From positions 121,655 to 185,654 of the forward strand of contig NZ_JADJNN010000015.1 in NCBI RefSeq assembly GCF_016714285.1: 64,000 nucleotides of DNA, read 5' to 3'. Each line of letters starts with the position of its first letter. Positions within the stretch are counted from its first letter, which is position 1. Under the pieces are notes generated by a model. It did not search any database and was not told the DNA's origin. It saw only the letters and a program-made list of their open reading frames with translations. This stretch comes from Nannocystis sp. GTDB taxonomy: Bacteria > Myxococcota_A > Polyangia > Nannocystales > Nannocystaceae. The translations under genes were made by a program, and so were the position numbers. Below, piece after piece: positions 54,387-62,700 of this stretch.

Positions 54387-56609
54387 ATGGGCGGACCGAA
54401 GAAGGTTGGGGCGCGACGAGACCTGGCGACCCGCTCGCCCGACCCCCTTGCGGCACATTCCTCGCCGCAGCTCGACGCGCAGCCGGAGCACGCGGGCGTG
54501 ACGGCCGCGGCGCTCACGATCCAGCGCAGCGCCGGCAACCAGGCGACCCGGCGGGCCCTCGATCGTGCCCGCGAGTCGCGGATCACCGCGGTGCTCCCGG
54601 CCGATCACCCGGGTGAGCGCGCCGCGGATCGCCTGGCAGCCGACGCCCTCGCGGCGAGGCCTCCACGCGCCACTGCGGCCCTGAGCACCGCCCGTCCCCG
54701 CGGCGGCGGTCGCCCGCTGGCCCCGGCCCTGCGGCGCGACATGAGCGGCGCCTTCGGGGTCGACTTCACCGCGGTCCGCGTCCACGACGACGAGCGCGCC
54801 GACGGCATGAGCCGCTCGATCGACGCCCTCGCCTTCACCACCGGGCCCGATATCTACTTCCGCCGCGGCGCCTTCGATCCTGCCGGCGCGGCCGGCCGGG
54901 GCCTGCTCGCCCACGAGCTCGCCCACGTGGTCCATCAGGCCCGCACCCCCGCGGCCGCGCCGGTGATCCAGCGCTACACGATCGTCGACAGCAGGAAGGA
55001 CATCGACAGCGTCGAGTGGACCGCGGAGCACACCTTCGTCCACCAGGCCCGCGGCGAAGCGCTGGACGACTTCCTCGTCAGTCCCACGGCTGATACCGCG
55101 AGGATCGCGAGCCACAACGGCGAGGCGGGGGTCAGCCTGCGCGTCTCGGATGACCTCCAGCTCGCCGTCGAGGAGCTCGGACCCTCGAACCTGAAGCAGG
55201 CCAAGGCCTACTATTCGACCGCGGAGCGCGTCGCGGACAGCAATGAGAAGCTCGCCGCCGTCGGCTCCCCCTTCGAGATGCTGCCTCAGGAGGCGGAGGC
55301 CCTGACCCTGACCACCCCCGATGGCTCCGAAACTCTGGTCAAAGTCCTGCCGCGCAACAAGGTCACGCCAAAAGGCACCCAGCGCACACCCAGCCCGGAC
55401 GAGGCCGAGGTCAGCGAGGGCCTCGGAATGTTCGCACGTCAACAGTGCATCGAGCTCGCCGAGCAGATCACCGGTCGCGCGCAGGGCGGCAAGGAGGCCT
55501 ACCTGAAGCTCGACGACGGCCAGGGCGACGACCTCGACGGGATGCGCCACCTGCTCGAGACCGTCCCGCTCCGGGGCGTGCGTACGGACGCGAACTCCGG
55601 CTATATTCGCAACTTCATCGAGGACCTCGACGCGCTCGCCGAGAATCCGCTGGCCGCCGCCATCGTGCGAGATATTCGCCCGCTTTTCGTCGAGCTCAAG
55701 CAGTGCCTCGCCAGCGACGCCACCCCGAGCGACGCGCTGCGCATCATGCTCGCCGAATACATGGCCGTCGACACGGCGAACGAGATCCCCGAGCTGGCCA
55801 AGGTCGGCGTGCTCGCAGCGAGCGACCCGAACATCGCCCGCGTCCACGAGACCGTCCGCCAATTCGCCATCTATGACCGGCTGAAGCAGCTCGAGCAGGC
55901 CTCGGAGTCCGGGGAGCAGGAGGAGGCCCGGGCCGACGTGATGGACGCACTCGGCATCGACGAGTACGCGAGCCCGGAGGTCGGCGAGGCCTACCGGATC
56001 AAGTACCTCGGCGGCATTACCGGGGAATGGAACTACCACTGGGCCGGCGTCGTCGCCCGCAGCGGCCTCGACACGGTGACCCTGGAGAACTACACCCGCG
56101 ACCAGCGCTCGGCCGCCGACGCGGGCAGGTTCCACGACGCGCGCTGGTACTTCGCCATGTACGGCACCGAGGAGCAGTCCTTTCACCACGACCACACCAC
56201 CCCGTCGGGCCTGACGATGACCGGCGCGTACGCCACCCGGGCCCAGGAGTCCAGGGAGGCGGCGCCGCAGGACCCGGACCTCGCCCGCTCGTGCGACCTG
56301 GGGACCCGCCTGGCGACGATGCGGCGCGACCTGATCAAGGACAGCGCGGGGCGCAGCACCAACGCCCACTATCTCACGATCCTCCGGCTCCTCGGCGAGT
56401 GCGCGGCCCTCGCGATCGAGGCGGCCGAGGACCCGAAGAAGTACAAGGATCTGGTCGACCTCGGCGACCAGATCAGCGTCACCATCGACGCGGCAACCAG
56501 CAGCAAGCGCGACGTCCGCGACGCCCGCAACCAGGCCCTCGAGGCGATGCGGGTCGCGCTCGTCGCGGTCAAACGCGAGGCCTTCACCGCGTTCCTGGCC
56601 AGCGGGTGA
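54387..56609 (+). CDS. DUF4157 (eCIS-core) protein with unknown C-terminal domain
   Basis: 740 residues. After QRSAGNQATRRAL, a leader typical of this group, the eCIS-core domain follows: LAPALRRDMSGAFGVDFTAV and VRVHDDERADGMSR lead to HELAHVVHQ (176-184), a zinc-peptidase-like HExxH. DUF4157 proteins are effectors or maturation factors of extracellular contractile injection systems and other polymorphic toxins. The C-terminal 550 residues include helical parts and WNYHWAGVVARSGLDTVTLE, WYFAMYGTEEQSFHHDH, a pattern seen in some toxin tails, but no enzyme was identified. No eCIS structural gene is in the window. Confidence 0.85.
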   Translation: MGGPKKVGARRDLATRSPDPLAAHSSPQLDAQPEHAGVTAAALTIQRSAGNQATRRALDRARESRITAVLPADHPGERAADRLAADALAARPPRATAALSTARPRGGGRPLAPALRRDMSGAFGVDFTAVRVHDDERADGMSRSIDALAFTTGPDIYFRRGAFDPAGAAGRGLLAHELAHVVHQARTPAAAPVIQRYTIVDSRKDIDSVEWTAEHTFVHQARGEALDDFLVSPTADTARIASHNGEAGVSLRVSDDLQLAVEELGPSNLKQAKAYYSTAERVADSNEKLAAVGSPFEMLPQEAEALTLTTPDGSETLVKVLPRNKVTPKGTQRTPSPDEAEVSEGLGMFARQQCIELAEQITGRAQGGKEAYLKLDDGQGDDLDGMRHLLETVPLRGVRTDANSGYIRNFIEDLDALAENPLAAAIVRDIRPLFVELKQCLASDATPSDALRIMLAEYMAVDTANEIPELAKVGVLAASDPNIARVHETVRQFAIYDRLKQLEQASESGEQEEARADVMDALGIDEYASPEVGEAYRIKYLGGITGEWNYHWAGVVARSGLDTVTLENYTRDQRSAADAGRFHDARWYFAMYGTEEQSFHHDHTTPSGLTMTGAYATRAQESREAAPQDPDLARSCDLGTRLATMRRDLIKDSAGRSTNAHYLTILRLLGECAALAIEAAEDPKKYKDLVDLGDQISVTIDAATSSKRDVRDARNQALEAMRVALVAVKREAFTAFLASG

Positions 56610-56735
56610 GCGCATCATCCGTTCGCCACCGGGCAGCGCGTGACCACGATCGCGCCGCGCGGCCGCAACCCCTCGCCTCGGCCCGCCGCGTCGCTTGTGT
56701 CAGGTTAGCCAGCATGCGAGGGTCTGCCGGAGGGC

Positions 56736-59148
56736 GTGCAGCCACCGACCAGAGCTCCAGCGCTGAGCCACAGCGACACAGTGGCCGCGGTCACTGACAG
56801 CGCCGCGACCATGGCGGCCGACGCCGGCTTGCTGCGCACCCAGCCGCGCGAGGATCTCGAGGCCGTGCCGGAGCAGATCGGCCGCTTCCGCGTGCTCCGC
56901 CGCCTCGGCGCCGGCGGCATGGGCGTGGTGTTCGCCGGCTTCGACCTCGAGCTCGACCGCAAGGTCGCGATCAAGCTGCTGCTGGTCGACCGCGGCGAGG
57001 GCAGCATCGGCCGCACCCGCATGATGCGCGAGGCCCAGGCGATGGCCCGCCTGTCGCACCCGAACGTCATCCAGATCTACGAGACCGGCACCTTCCGCGG
57101 CCAGATCTTCCTGGCGATGGAGTACGTCTCGGGCCGCACCCTCGACGCCTGGCAGTCGGCCCGCCGCCGACCCTGGCGCGAGATCCTGGCGATGTACCTG
57201 CAAGCCGGACGCGGCCTCGCGGCGGCCCACGCCGTCGGCATCATCCACCGCGACTTCAAGCCCGACAACGCCCTCGTCGACCGCGACGGCCGCCTCCGCG
57301 TCCTCGACTTCGGACTCGCCACCCGCGGCGGCGAACTCAACGACAGCGCCCCGACCACCACCAACCCCGCCGACCTCACGATCAGCGCCCTCGACCGCAG
57401 CCTCACGCACGTCGGCGCCGTCATGGGCACGCCCGCGTACATGTCCCCCGAGCAGGCGATCGGCGCCGCGGTCGACGCCCGCACCGATCAATTCAGCCTC
57501 TGCGTCGCCCTGTGGGAGGCGATCTACGGCCAGCGCCCCTTCGCCGGCGAGTCGCTCCCGGAGCTCAGCCTGAACCTCAGCGCCGGCACGATCGTCCCGC
57601 CCCCGCGCGGCAGCAGCGTGCCCGGCTGGCTGCACCGCGCCCTCCTGCGCGGCCTGCAAGTCGACCCCGAGCGCCGCTGGCCCGACCTCAACGCGCTCCT
57701 CACCGAGCTATCCCAAGGGCCAGGTCGAACCAGCCGCCGCCTGCTCGCCGCCGCCGGCATCGTCGCCGTGATCGGCGTCGGCGTCGGCCTCGCGCGACCC
57801 GGCGAGACCCCCTGCGAAGGCGGCCCCGCGCGCCTCCAGGGCGTGTGGGACGACGACACCCGCGCCGCCGCCGCCGCGGCCGCCAGCGCCAGCGGCCTGC
57901 CCTTCGCCGACGACACCGCGACGCGCACCGCCGCCGCCCTCGACGCCCACGCCGCCGCCTGGCTCGCCAGCTACCAGGACGCGTGCCTGGCCCACCACCG
58001 CGGCGAGCAGTCCGACGCCCTGCTCGACCTGCGCATGCGCTGCCTCGAGCAACGCCGCGACGAGCTCCACGAGGCCTCTACGCTGCTGCAGGGCGCCGAC
58101 GCCAGCACCGTCGAGCGCGGCCCGCAGATCGCCGCCACCCTCGCCTCGCTCACCCCTGCGCCGACATCCAGGGCCCAGCGCCGCCGTCCCTCCGCCCCAG
58201 GACCCCGCGCTGGTCACCCAGGTCGACGCCCTGCGCCGCGTCCTGACCCGCAGCCGCGCCCTCGAGAGCGCCGCCCGCTACCCCGAAGCGACGACCCTCG
58301 CGCAGGAGGTCGTCACCGCCGCCACACCGCTCGCCTACCCGCCGCTGCTCGCCGAGGCCACCGCCCGCCTCGGTCGCCTGTCTAATCGGACAGGTGACTT
58401 CGCGCTCGCCGCGACCCAGCTCGAGGACGCCTACTACCTCGCGCTCGCGGCCCGTCACGACGAGATCGCCGGCGACGCGGCCGTCCGCCTGGTCCGCCTG
58501 TACGGCGATCGCCTGGGCGACGACGCCCAGGCCGGACGCTGGCAGCGCAGCGCCGCGGCCTTCGTCGCCCGCGCCGGCCCCGACAGCCAGCTCGCCGCCG
58601 GCCTCCACAACAGCCTCGGCACCGTGCACATGAAACACCACCGCCAGGAGGAGGCCCGCGCCGAGTTCGAGCAGATGGTCGCGATCTTCGAGAAGGACCC
58701 CGGGGTCTCCGTCGACGACCTCGCCAACGCGCTCAGCAACCTCGGCGCCACCCTCGAGGCGCTCGGCCGCCTCGACGAGGCCGAGGCCCGCCTGACCCGC
58801 TCGTTGCAGCTGCGCGAGCAGACCTTCGGCCCCGAACACCCGAACACGGCGATGACCCTCGGCAACCTCGCCAATGTCTACGAGAAGCGCGGCGACTGGG
58901 CCGGCGCCCGCCGGGCCAACGAGCGCGTGATCGCGATCTTCACCCGCTCGCTCGGCCCGCGGCACGCCAACACCGCGATGGTCAGCGCCAACCTGGCCAG
59001 GTGCCTGGCCAAGCTCCACGATCCCGCGGCCCGCGAGCGCTACGAGCAGACGATCGCCACCTTCATCGAGGTGTTCGGCGAACAGAGCCCCATGCTCGCC
59101 GAGCTGCGTGCCGAGTACGCCGCATCCGGCCTCGCGCCAGCACCCTGA
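56736..59148 (+). CDS. Ser/Thr protein kinase with TPR repeats, frame change at about 58150-58200
   Basis: About 804 codons. The kinase domain (from FRVLRRLGAGGMGVVF, near residue 50) has Lys80 (VAIK), HRDFKPDN, DFGLA and AYMSPEQ, then a membrane segment (LLAAAGIVAVIGVGVGLA). The TPR part resumes after a break: the frame carrying ATLASLTP ends near 58160, and PQDPALVTQVDALRRVL onward is in another frame to the TGA at 59148; TPCADIQ bridging the gap shows one missing base in a C-run. A second small shift follows. TPR units such as GPEHPNTAMTLGNLANVYEK are well conserved. No sigma factor is adjacent, unlike the other two kinases. The start is a GTG. Confidence 0.85.
58377..58394. repeat. Intragenic palindrome CCTGTCT-AATC-GGACAGG
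   Basis: Arms differ from perfect symmetry at one position. It lies in the TPR part of the kinase and encodes LSNRTG. Confidence 0.6.
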
Positions 59149-59221
59149 GCGCCAACAAGACCCAGCCCAAATTCCGGCACCCGCGCTTGGCAGGCCGATC
59201 GCGGCGGCGTACCGTGCGGCC

Positions 59222-59818
59222 ATGGCACGCCCCCACCGACTCCTCTCCGCCGCCCTCGGCCTCGCGCTCGCCAGCTGCGGCGACGGCTCGAAAGACGCCA
59301 CCGGCGATACCGCGTTTACCAGCGTCGGCACCACCAGCACCACCAGCGCCCCCACCACCACCGAGCCCGGCAGCTCGAGCGGCGCCGCCTCCACCTCCGC
59401 CGCCTCCAGCACCACCGCCCAGGCCACCAGCGACGCCTCCACCAGCGACGCCTCCAGCACCGGCGCCGTCGTCACCACCACCGGCAGCACCGGCGAACCC
59501 GGCAGCACCAGCGACGCCAGCAGCTCCGGCGCCGCCAGCAGCTCCGGCGGCGAATCCAGCACCGGCGAGCCCGTCATCTGCCCGCCGCCCGAACCTGGCG
59601 CCCCGCCCTGCAAGGCCTGCGCGGAGCAATTCTGCTGCGAGGAATACGACGCCTGCCAGGCCGACCTCAAGTGCGACTGCGTCTTCGACTGCATCTTCGG
59701 CGGCAACGGCCCGATGGGCTGCTCCTTCCAATGCATGCAGCAGGGCATGGCGGGCAAGCCGCTCGACGATATGTTCATATGTGTGATCAACGCGGATTGT
59801 AACGTCTGCCCGTTCTGA
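59222..59818 (+). CDS. Cys-rich lipoprotein with Ser/Thr linker
   Basis: 198 residues. The signal ends LALASC (Cys19); residues 20-118 are almost entirely Thr, Ser, Ala and Gly. The C-terminal 80 residues have 14 cysteines (CPPPEPGAPPCKACAEQFCC onward), as in disulfide-locked surface modules of myxobacteria. No enzyme motif. The ATG at 59222 is fixed by the lipobox. Confidence 0.75.
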   Translation: MARPHRLLSAALGLALASCGDGSKDATGDTAFTSVGTTSTTSAPTTTEPGSSSGAASTSAASSTTAQATSDASTSDASSTGAVVTTTGSTGEPGSTSDASSSGAASSSGGESSTGEPVICPPPEPGAPPCKACAEQFCCEEYDACQADLKCDCVFDCIFGGNGPMGCSFQCMQQGMAGKPLDDMFICVINADCNVCPF

Positions 59819-59995
59819 CATCCCCGCGATCAGGCCCCGCCGCGGCCGGATCGGGCGGCTTTGAGCCCCGGCGAGGTCGACGACGAGGAATTGGACAGGT
59901 AGGTCGCCAGATTTCGGCCGGTAGCCCGCGCAGGAATCAGGCGCGTCTTCGGCCACCGGCGGTGGCTCGCACGACGTCACGCGAATGAAGATATA
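59819..59995. other. Intergenic, no feature recognised
   Basis: Separates the Cys-rich lipoprotein from the three-gene sigma operon; no palindrome or repeat was noted. Confidence 0.4.
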
Positions 59996-61075
59996 GTGCG
60001 TGCGTTGCTCCCCGGTCTCCTGCCCGCGGCACTGGCCGCCATCCTTCACGCACCGCCGCCCGCAGCCGAGGGCAGGCCCGTGGACCTGCGCTGGGACGCT
60101 CCGAAGCGCTGTCCCGACGAGGCGGCGCTGCGATTGCAGGTGGACGAGATCCTGGGCGGGAGCCTGGCGCTGCCGCGGCCCCGACCCCTGTCGGTGATCG
60201 CCGTGGTCCGCGACGAGGGCGAGACCCTGTCCCTGCGCGTGTTCACGGTGGGCGAGGCCGGGATGCGCGAGCGGGCATTGCGTTATGATCGGGACTGCGA
60301 GCTGCTCACGCGCGCCGCGGCGGTGGTGATCGCCATCACCATCGATCCCGCCTCGATCGGGCGATTGGGCCCGGACGCGCTGACGCTGCTCGATCCGTCG
60401 CAGCAACCAGTGCCCGCCCTGGAGCGCGCCCCCACGGAGGCGCCGCTGGCCGCCCCGGAGCCCACGCCTCCGTCGCCCACCCCGGTCTCCCCGATCCCGG
60501 AGCCCGCGCCGCCAGCCCCGACGCCGCCGCCAGCCGCCACGCCCAGGGCCCCCACATGGCGGCCCCGCGGGTCGCTGCGGGCCCTCGGCGGCCTCGGCGT
60601 CGGCGAGCTGCCAGGCGTCGGCGGCGGCGTGAGCGTGGCCGCGTCGCTGGTCTTTCGCCACCTTCGGCTGGAGCTGGTGGCGTCGCTGTGGCCCGCGCGT
60701 CACCTCCGCCTCGTCGGCACGGACGCGGACAGCGGCGCTGACTTCCTCCTGTGGAGCCTCGGGCCGCGCCTGTGCGGCGTGCTGCATCCCCACCGCTTGC
60801 TCGAGCTGCCGCTGTGCGCCGGCGCCGAGGCAGGCCAGGTCCAGGTCACGGGAGTTGGCTTGCAGGACAACCGCCGCCAGCGGGTCACCTGGATGGCCGG
60901 GGTGTTCGCGCCGTCGCTCGTGGTCGTGCCGCTGCGCCGGCTGGCGCTGTGGCTGGCGCCGGAGCTCCTCGTGCCGTCGCGGGCCAGCTACACGATCGAG
61001 GAGATCGGGCCGATCTTCCGCGCCCAGCCCGTGGCCGGGCGCTTCATGGCCGGAATCGAGCTCCGATTGCCATGA
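59996..61075 (+). CDS. Exported protein of the sigma-factor operon
   Basis: About 359 residues from a GTG. A signal peptide (LLPGLLPAALAAIL) is followed by a globular part (VDLRWDAPKRCPDEAALRLQ, DRDCELLTRAAAVVIAITID), a Pro-rich linker with repeated PTP/PAP units, and a C-terminal beta-barrel-like portion (FRHLRLELVASLWPARHLRL). It resembles myxobacterial outer-envelope proteins of unknown role. Its stop overlaps the next start (ATGA), so it is the first gene of the operon. Confidence 0.65.
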   Translation: MRALLPGLLPAALAAILHAPPPAAEGRPVDLRWDAPKRCPDEAALRLQVDEILGGSLALPRPRPLSVIAVVRDEGETLSLRVFTVGEAGMRERALRYDRDCELLTRAAAVVIAITIDPASIGRLGPDALTLLDPSQQPVPALERAPTEAPLAAPEPTPPSPTPVSPIPEPAPPAPTPPPAATPRAPTWRPRGSLRALGGLGVGELPGVGGGVSVAASLVFRHLRLELVASLWPARHLRLVGTDADSGADFLLWSLGPRLCGVLHPHRLLELPLCAGAEAGQVQVTGVGLQDNRRQRVTWMAGVFAPSLVVVPLRRLALWLAPELLVPSRASYTIEEIGPIFRAQPVAGRFMAGIELRLP

Positions 61076-61674
61076 AATTGAGTGATGGATCGGCCGGGGC
61101 CGCGGAACCAAGCACGTTGAGCCTCGCGTCCGCCACCATGGCTGCCAGCGCCGAGCCCGTCCGCACCCCCGGTCTGGCGGAGGTCTACAATGCGCACCAC
61201 GACTTCGTTTGGCGCTCGCTGCGGCGGCTCGGCGTCGACGCGACCGACGTCGAGGACGCGGTGCATGACACCTTCCTCGTGGTCGCGCGCCGGCTGGCTG
61301 AGTTCGAGGGTCGATCGAGCCTGCGCACCTGGCTGTTCGCCATCGCCATGCGGGTGGCCCAGTCGCGCCGCCGCGATCAACAGCGCGAGGTCCACCACCT
61401 GCACCGATACGAGTCGGTCGCGCCTCCGCAATCCGAGGACCCCTGGACGCGGGAGGAGAGCCGCGCCACGCTGCATCAATTGCTCGACTCGCTGGATGCC
61501 GATCAACGGGCTGTATTCATCATGATCGAGCTCGAGAGCATGACCGCCCCGGAGATCGCCGCGGCCCTCGATCTCAAGGTGCCCACAGTCTATTCGCGGC
61601 TCCGCCTCGCTCGCGAGGCCATGCGCCGCGCCGTCGCGCGTTACCTGGCACGCACCAAGGATAGGGCACCATGA
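61072..61674 (+). CDS. ECF-like RNA polymerase sigma factor
   Basis: 200 residues. Region 2 includes VDATDVEDAVHDTFLVVARR and LRTWLFAIAMRVAQSRRR; region 4 includes LDADQRAVFIMIELE and MTAPEIAAALDLKVPTVYS. The ATG at 61072 overlaps the upstream stop; an ATG at 61138 lies closer to the domain, with GGAACC (61104) and CGTC (61127) placed like an ECF promoter just before it. The next gene starts in its stop codon (ATGA). Together this suggests an operon with its own sigma factor. Confidence 0.88.
   Translation: MKLSDGSAGAAEPSTLSLASATMAASAEPVRTPGLAEVYNAHHDFVWRSLRRLGVDATDVEDAVHDTFLVVARRLAEFEGRSSLRTWLFAIAMRVAQSRRRDQQREVHHLHRYESVAPPQSEDPWTREESRATLHQLLDSLDADQRAVFIMIELESMTAPEIAAALDLKVPTVYSRLRLAREAMRRAVARYLARTKDRAP
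61082..61115. repeat. 34-base direct repeat, copy 1 (within sigma-factor 5' end)
   Basis: Differs from 62507-62540 at three positions and has the same length. It carries the GGAACC hexamer of the possible internal promoter. Confidence 0.65.
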
Positions 61675-62471
61675 ACGCCATCGATCGCGAGCTGCAGGCC
61701 ATCATTCATAGCGAGGCGGATCACGTGCTGCCGCCCGCCGGGGCGAAGGAGCTCGGCTGGGCGCGCCTCATGGCGGCGCTGCCGGGTGAGGGCGGGCCCG
61801 GCGACGGAGGTGGGCCCGGCGACGGAGGTGGGCCCGGCGACGGAGGTGGGCCCGGAGCTGCCCCGACGGCGCCGCTGCGCCCCGTGGCGACGCTGAAGGC
61901 GGCGCCGTCCCTGAAGGCGGCGCCGTCCCTGAAGGCAGTATCGCTGCTGAAAGCGTTGCCGCTGACAGCATTGCTGGTGGTCGGCGTCGTCCTCTCGTGG
62001 GGGATGGCGGAGGAGCCCGAGATCGTCGCGGACAGCCTGCCCCCGGCGCCAGAGCCCGCGCTCTCGTGGAACCCGCCGATCTACGTGCCGTTCGCACCGG
62101 AGCGGACCGCGGCCCCGCCGACGGCCACGCCGGAGGCCCCCGAGGCGACCGACGCACCCGAGCTCCCAGCGCCGACGCGCCCGACCCCGCGGCCCGCCCC
62201 CCAGGAGGACGACTTCGCGGGCGAGCTGAAGCTGCTCGCGGCGGGCCAGGCCGCGATCCAGCGCGGCGCATTGCGTGAGGGCCTCGCGCTGCTGCGCAGC
62301 CACCGGCAGCGCTTTCCTCGCGGGCACTTCGCGCAGGAGCGTGACGCCTTGATCGCGATCGCCCGCTGCGAGAGCGGGCAGGCGGCCGCACCCGAGGCGG
62401 GACAGAAGTTCCTCCAGGACAATCCGGATTCGATCCACGCCGATCGGGTCCGCAGCGCCTGCAAGCTGTAG
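61671..62471 (+). CDS. Single-pass membrane protein, putative anti-sigma partner
   Basis: 266 residues. A short cytoplasmic N-terminus (AIDRELQAIIHSEADHVLP) is followed by two tandem-repeat segments, a membrane helix (LLKALPLTALLVVGVVLSW), a Pro/Ala/Thr-rich linker and a TPR-like tail (AAGQAAIQRGALREGLALLR with AQERDALIAIARCESGQAA). The topology and coupling to the upstream sigma gene fit an anti-sigma factor or a regulator of that sigma, but no zinc-binding or ChrR-type motif is visible. Confidence 0.6.
   Translation: MNAIDRELQAIIHSEADHVLPPAGAKELGWARLMAALPGEGGPGDGGGPGDGGGPGDGGGPGAAPTAPLRPVATLKAAPSLKAAPSLKAVSLLKALPLTALLVVGVVLSWGMAEEPEIVADSLPPAPEPALSWNPPIYVPFAPERTAAPPTATPEAPEATDAPELPAPTRPTPRPAPQEDDFAGELKLLAAGQAAIQRGALREGLALLRSHRQRFPRGHFAQERDALIAIARCESGQAAAPEAGQKFLQDNPDSIHADRVRSACKL
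61801..61854. repeat. 18-base tandem repeat, three perfect copies
   Basis: Unit GCGACGGAGGTGGGCCCG, encoding GDGGGP units, inside the anti-sigma-like gene. The unit is a multiple of 3, so copy-number changes would leave the frame open. Confidence 0.75.
61893..61964. repeat. 18-base tandem repeat, four diverging copies
   Basis: Starts from CTGAAGGCGGCGCCGTCC (two perfect copies), then two diverged copies leading into the membrane helix. Encodes LKAAPS units. Confidence 0.65.
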
Positions 62472-62506
62472 CGCCGCGGACCCCTCTGCGTTTTTCTCGA
62501 GATCGT

Positions 62507-62540
62507 GTGATGGATCGGCGGGGGCCGCGGCACCAAGCGC
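62507..62540. repeat. 34-base direct repeat, copy 2
   Basis: Copy of 61082-61115 placed 160 bases upstream of the FG-GAP lipoprotein gene and just after the sigma operon. Confidence 0.65.
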
Positions 62541-62700
62541 ATCACCTCCTGATCGCCACTGGCGTCGTCCGTGACTGCCCGTCGCGGCCTACCGGCTGAC
62601 CTGTCCAGCGTCGATTCATCGCCCCGATCCGAGCGCGTGCTCATGCGCCGCCGCGTCGCGATTCGACGCCCTCCCCCTCATTCTCGAGGAGTGCATCCCC

